A DNA stretch of 5,186 bases from NCBI GenBank assembly GCA_003224785.1, contig QHZV01000094.1, positions 1-5,186 of the forward strand. Reading direction: 5' to 3'. Within the stretch, counting starts at the first letter, position 1. Every line of letters begins with the position of its first letter. The translations under genes were made by a program, and so were the position numbers. The notes beneath the pieces were generated by a model. That model made no database searches. It was not told where the DNA came from and saw only the letters and a program-made list of their open reading frames with translations. The DNA is from Acidobacteriota bacterium (lineage in GTDB: Bacteria; Acidobacteriota; Terriglobia; Terriglobales; Acidobacteriaceae). Positions 1-5,186 of this stretch are shown here, in pieces.

Positions 1-18
1 CGCAAAGATCGCAGAGAA

Positions 19-1585
<1,567 letters not shown>

Positions 1586-1596
1586 GGGTTGGCGCC

Positions 1597-1617
1597 CGAC
1601 GAACGACCAACGACGAA
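1597..1617 (+). repeat. Heptamer tandem repeat between atpA and atpG (CGACCAA class)
   Basis: Three exact-phase units: CGACGAA (1597), CGACCAA (1604) and CGACGAA (1611). They fill most of the 35-bp gap and end 3 nt before the atpG ATG. The class matches the array before atpC at 4398-4425. There is no other recognisable ribosome-binding sequence in the gap. Confidence 0.75.
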
Positions 1618-1620
1618 GTA

Positions 1621-2664
1621 ATGGCAAACATTCTCGATATTCGGCGGCGCATTCGCAGCGTGACCAACACGCGGCAGATCACCCGCGCAATGAAAATGGT
1701 GTCGGCGGCAAGATTGCGGCGGGCGCAAGAGCGAGCGTTGGCGGCACGGCCCTATGCGCAGATGCTGACGAATGTCCTCAAGTCTCTCGTGTCGCGTGCG
1801 GATGTTTACGATCCTGTAACTGGCGAGGCGCTGCATCCCTTGTTGGTACATCGGCCGGAAAAGAATGTCGTCTTAATTGTTGTTAGTGGCGACAAAGGGC
1901 TTGCGGGCGCGTTCAACGCGAACATCTTGAAAGCTGCAACTCGTTTTCTGGAGTCGAAATCTGGAAAGAACATAGAAATCGAAGCGGTTGGACGCAAAGG
2001 CCGCGATTTTTTGCGAAGAAGGTTCAGATCAGCCGAGCCGAGAAAGGCTGACTCATCCGAAACGTCACGAACGACTTTGATCGGCGAACAGGTTGGAGTC
2101 CTGAATAAGATCGACTATGCGCTCGCATCGGGGCTCGCCGAACGCGTGATTGAGCGGTACACCCGCGCTGAAATTGACTCCGTCTATTTGGTTTTCAATG
2201 AATTCAAGTCCATGATTGCGCAACGACTGGTGGTCGAACAATTGTTGCCGATTGAAAGCATCGGCGCGCGAGAAATTGCGCAATCCAAGGAAATGGAATT
2301 GGAAGAGAAGCAGCGCGCGTTGGAGGCGGCAAAGGGCGCGGGAGTTTCACTTCGTCCCGCCGACACGCGCGAAGCGGACGAACGCGCAGCCACATTCGCC
2401 ACGGCCCAGGTGGATTACATTTATGAGCAGCCTCCGCGGGAACTGTTTCGTGCCTTGCTTCCGAAGTATGTGGGCATACAGATTTTTCGCGCGTTGCTCG
2501 AATCGGTCGCGGCAGAACACGCCGCGCGCATGACTGCAATGGAATCGGCGACCAGCAATGCCAGCGACATGATCAGTTCGCTCACGCTGGCAATGAATCG
2601 AGTGCGCCAGGCGAAGATCACGAAAGAGATTATTGAAATTGTGAGTGGAGCAGCAGCATTGTGA
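1621..2664 (+). CDS. atpG: F1F0 ATP synthase subunit gamma, enlarged form
   Basis: Complete gamma subunit, the central rotor shaft that turns inside the alpha3beta3 head. The N-terminal coiled-coil helix begins MANILDIRRRIRSVTNTRQI, and ITRAMKMVSAARLR (about 20-33) is the family signature. The Rossmann-like middle contains SGDKGLAGAFN at 89-99. The C-terminal helix has EHAARMTAMESATSNA (299-314) and ends in ITKEIIEIVSGAAAL. At 347 residues it is about 55-60 longer than E. coli gamma. The main excess is a Lys/Glu/Ala-rich segment at about 212-262 (nt 2254-2406), between LLPI and DYIYE. A smaller excess of around 10 residues is near 137-150. No cysteine is present in the protein. The start at 1621 gives the canonical N-terminus. 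A 287-bp gap to atpD is unusually wide for this operon. Confidence 0.97.
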   Translation: MANILDIRRRIRSVTNTRQITRAMKMVSAARLRRAQERALAARPYAQMLTNVLKSLVSRADVYDPVTGEALHPLLVHRPEKNVVLIVVSGDKGLAGAFNANILKAATRFLESKSGKNIEIEAVGRKGRDFLRRRFRSAEPRKADSSETSRTTLIGEQVGVLNKIDYALASGLAERVIERYTRAEIDSVYLVFNEFKSMIAQRLVVEQLLPIESIGAREIAQSKEMELEEKQRALEAAKGAGVSLRPADTREADERAATFATAQVDYIYEQPPRELFRALLPKYVGIQIFRALLESVAAEHAARMTAMESATSNASDMISSLTLAMNRVRQAKITKEIIEIVSGAAAL

Positions 2665-2669
2665 GAAGT

Positions 2670-2700
2670 AGCTATTAGCTTTTAGCTCCTAGCCTTTAGC
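2670..2700 (+). repeat. Heptamer tandem repeat after atpG (AGCTTTT orientation)
   Basis: Units in 7-bp phase: AGCTATT (2670), AGCTTTT (2677), AGCTCCT (2684), AGCCTTT (2691), then AGC. The array begins 5 nt after the atpG stop. It matches the array after atpD (4317-4340) at 21 of 24 positions. It is also the inverted counterpart of the array before atpD (2918-2942), matching 20 of 24 positions of its reverse complement. The two could form a long-range stem in the atpG-atpD transcript. Confidence 0.75.
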
Positions 2701-2917
2701 GGAGCTTGGGTAATGCCGAAAGGCCGGTAATGTAGAACCGAATTGCTTGGATTTGCTGAGTGGATGGATTCTCCTCACGCTTATTATCCCCTCGGCGCGT
2801 TTATTGGGGCTGAGTGGGAGCGGTTGTCTGACGGCGTGGGCCATAGCAGAAACTGTAATCGGTAATTAGATTCGAAGGAAAAAGTAAAAAACAGGCAGGT
2901 TTCTTTTCGGGTGCAGT
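2701..2917. other. Unexplained atpG-atpD spacer core
   Basis: This 217-bp stretch lies between two inverted heptamer arrays. I see no convincing gene, tRNA or strong terminator hairpin. Its 3' part (about 2850-2910) is A/T-rich with A-runs and a T-run. The 4-bp pairing CCCC/GGGG around 2788-2808 is too short to call a structure. An 8-mer GAACCGAA (about 2736-2743) also occurs in the atpD-atpC spacer at about 4377. It could be an untranslated leader of atpD, or a small non-autonomous element bounded by the inverted arrays. Neither is demonstrated. Confidence 0.4.
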
Positions 2918-4304
<1,387 letters not shown>

Positions 4305-4316
4305 GCAGAAGGTGCC

Positions 4317-4340
4317 AGCTATTAGCTCTTAGCTTTTAGC
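4317..4340 (+). repeat. Heptamer tandem repeat after atpD (AGCTTTT orientation)
   Basis: Units AGCTATT (4317), AGCTCTT (4324), AGCTTTT (4331), then AGC, beginning 12 nt after the atpD stop. It has 21/24 identity to the array after atpG, in the same orientation and the same gene-relative place. It is inverted relative to the array in front of atpD. Confidence 0.75.
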
Positions 4341-4382
4341 CAAACGCGGGTCGACGAAGCAGATTGGCCAAAGCATGGAACC

Positions 4383-4425
4383 GAAGCTAGAGGCCGACGA
4401 CCAACGACCAACAGCCAACGACTGA
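4383..4425 (+). repeat. Composite heptamer repeat upstream of atpC
   Basis: Starts with GAAGCTAGAGGC (4383-4394), identical to 16-27 before atpA. It then switches to the CGACCAA class in 7-bp phase: CGACCAA (4398), CGACCAA (4405), CAGCCAA (4412) and CGACTGA (4419). It ends 6 nt before the atpC start. The final units are followed by ACTTTAC and then the ATG, like the ACTGAATTTT before atpA. This copy joins the two repeat classes in one element. Confidence 0.75.
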
Positions 4426-4431
4426 CTTTAC

Positions 4432-4836
4432 ATGCCTGACACTTTCCAACTCGAGATCGTGACACCGGAGAAGATGGTGGTCCGCGACAGCGCAGAAGAA
4501 GTCCTAATTCCTGGACGGGATGGCTATCTCGCTATTTTGCCGCATCATGCTCCTCTGATTACCGAATTGGGTGCGGGCGAGATCAACTATCGGCGCGATG
4601 GCCAGGTGTACCGGTTTTCTGTGGCTTGGGGGTTCGCGGAAGTGCTTCCAGATCGGGTTACAGTTCTCGCGGAAACTGTCGAGCGCGCTGGTGAGATAAA
4701 TGTATCCAGGGCGCAGGACGATCTCAGGCAGGCGGAGGAGTCGCTAAGATCGGCGAACACCGAGGAAGCATCTACCACAGCGAATGCAAAGATAAGACGG
4801 GCGCAAGCTAGGATCGAAGTCGCACAGAAGCGATAG
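4432..4836 (+). CDS. atpC: F1F0 ATP synthase subunit epsilon
   Basis: Complete 134-residue epsilon subunit, normal length. It sits at the foot of gamma, touches the c-ring, and its C-terminal helices can swing up to block ATP hydrolysis. The N-terminal beta-sandwich is residues 1 to about 86. It starts FQLEIVTPEKMVV and contains the family signature PGRDGYLAILPHHAPLIT (27-44), then WGFAEVLPDRVTVLAE (66-81). The C-terminal helical hairpin (about 91-134) is charged and Ala/Arg-rich, ending RRAQARIEVAQKR. It is the last gene of the F1 series, 127 bp after atpD. The ATG at 4432 is the start that yields the full sandwich; no Shine-Dalgarno site precedes it. Confidence 0.97.
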   Translation: MPDTFQLEIVTPEKMVVRDSAEEVLIPGRDGYLAILPHHAPLITELGAGEINYRRDGQVYRFSVAWGFAEVLPDRVTVLAETVERAGEINVSRAQDDLRQAEESLRSANTEEASTTANAKIRRAQARIEVAQKR

Positions 4837-4864
4837 CCCCTTAGACCCCGAATTAATCTAACCC

Positions 4865-4893
4865 TTTTCATTTTTGCTTGCCTCGTGTACATT
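4865..4893 (+). promoter_or_regulatory. Weak sigma70-like promoter candidate for amt
   Basis: TTTTCA (4865-4870) and TACATT (4888-4893) are 17 bp apart, each matching 4 of 6 consensus bases. Transcription would begin near 4900, leaving about 30 nt of leader before the amt ATG. The site is supported only by its placement in the gap between two functionally unrelated genes; such matches arise easily by chance. Confidence 0.22.
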
Positions 4894-4928
4894 GATCGGC
4901 TTAACAAAACTGAACACGGCAATCCGAA

Positions 4929-5186
4929 ATGAATCAGTTCCACGTCGATCGACTCATCATCATAACTTTTCTCGTTTTGATTTCCGCCTTGACTCTGCGG
5001 GCGCAAGCGCCCGCGTCCTCGGCAACGAATGTAGACTCCCGAATCGCCGCGTTGCAACAGCAAGTCGCTGATGCGAAGGGTTCTGCAGATAACGCTTGGA
5101 TGCTCACCAGTTCCGCCCTTGTACTGATGATGACCGGGCCAGGCCTGGCGCTGTTCTATGGGGGCCTAGTTCGCAAGAAGAACGTC
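4929..5186 (+). CDS. amt: Ammonium transporter (Amt family), 5' part only
   Basis: The first 86 codons are present and the gene continues beyond the window. Amt proteins are trimeric inner-membrane channels that take up ammonium. Residues 1-27 look like a cleavable signal peptide: a basic/polar start, the hydrophobic core [15 protein letters not shown], and a likely cut after AQA. Residues 28-54 are a polar, possibly helical extension ([18 protein letters not shown]). [19 protein letters not shown] (55-73) and [14 protein letters not shown] (73-86) form the first transmembrane helix and the family's N-terminal signature. E. coli AmtB has the same arrangement (signal peptide, ADNAF..., ALFYGGLIR.KNV) but a shorter linker. 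ATG 4929 is chosen because it begins the signal peptide. It lies 92 bp after atpC and is probably transcribed separately. Whether glnK (PII) is adjacent cannot be seen. Confidence 0.93.
   Translation, partial: MNQFHVDRLIIITFLVLISALTLRAQAPASSATNVDSRIAALQQQVADAKGSADNAWMLTSSALVLMMTGPGLALFYGGLVRKKNV

Noticed and set aside
2776..2820. Hairpin or riboregulator in the atpG-atpD spacer around CCCC...GGGG
   Set aside because: Only four clean pairs can be drawn by eye, with poor extension. A folding calculation would be needed before calling a structure.
4841..4875. Possible intrinsic terminator after atpC: TTAGA / TCTAA stem followed by a T-rich run
   Set aside because: The stem is only 5 bp, A/T-rich with an 11-nt loop, and the T-run is interrupted by CA. 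It is too weak to call.
4587..5063. Minus-strand open frame of 158 codons across atpC and the amt start
   Set aside because: It overlaps two genes of recognised families on the other strand and shows no family features of its own.

Overview
The window carries the F1 half of a bacterial F-type ATP synthase operon, all on the + strand, in the classic order atpA (alpha), atpG (gamma), atpD (beta), atpC (epsilon). It is followed by the 5' end of an ammonium transporter gene (amt) that runs off the right edge. A short in-frame tail ending at 37 may be the last codons of atpH (delta), the usual gene before atpA. The organism is a bacterium of moderate GC. The style of the beta subunit (an [10 protein letters not shown] segment), the enlarged gamma subunit and the Amt N-terminus suggest Verrucomicrobiota, possibly a soil Chthoniobacterales-like lineage. 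That is an inference from recall and was not checked by a search.

Layout: 1-49 holds the possible atpH tail and a heptamer repeat; 50-1585 atpA; a 35-bp gap; 1621-2664 atpG; a 287-bp gap; 2952-4304 atpD; a 127-bp gap; 4432-4836 atpC; a 92-bp gap with a weak promoter candidate; from 4929 the amt gene. Alpha and beta form the catalytic hexamer, gamma is the rotating shaft, and epsilon binds gamma and the c-ring and can inhibit hydrolysis. Together with Fo subunits encoded outside the window they couple ion flow to ATP synthesis. Amt is a separate inner-membrane ammonium channel.

Three things are out of the ordinary. First, every space between atp genes contains strictly 7-bp-periodic tandem repeats of two related classes, AGCTNNN and CGACCAA. 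They abut the start codons, where no Shine-Dalgarno sequence is visible, and lie just after the stop codons of atpG and atpD. The units before atpD and after atpG or atpD are in opposite orientation, so the transcript could pair across a spacer or across a gene. Second, the otherwise well-conserved beta subunit lacks about 29 residues of its N-terminal beta-barrel domain, at an in-frame junction near 3135-3143. Third, the gamma subunit is 347 residues long, with a charged, cysteine-free insertion at the place where cyanobacterial and chloroplast gamma carry their regulatory insertion.
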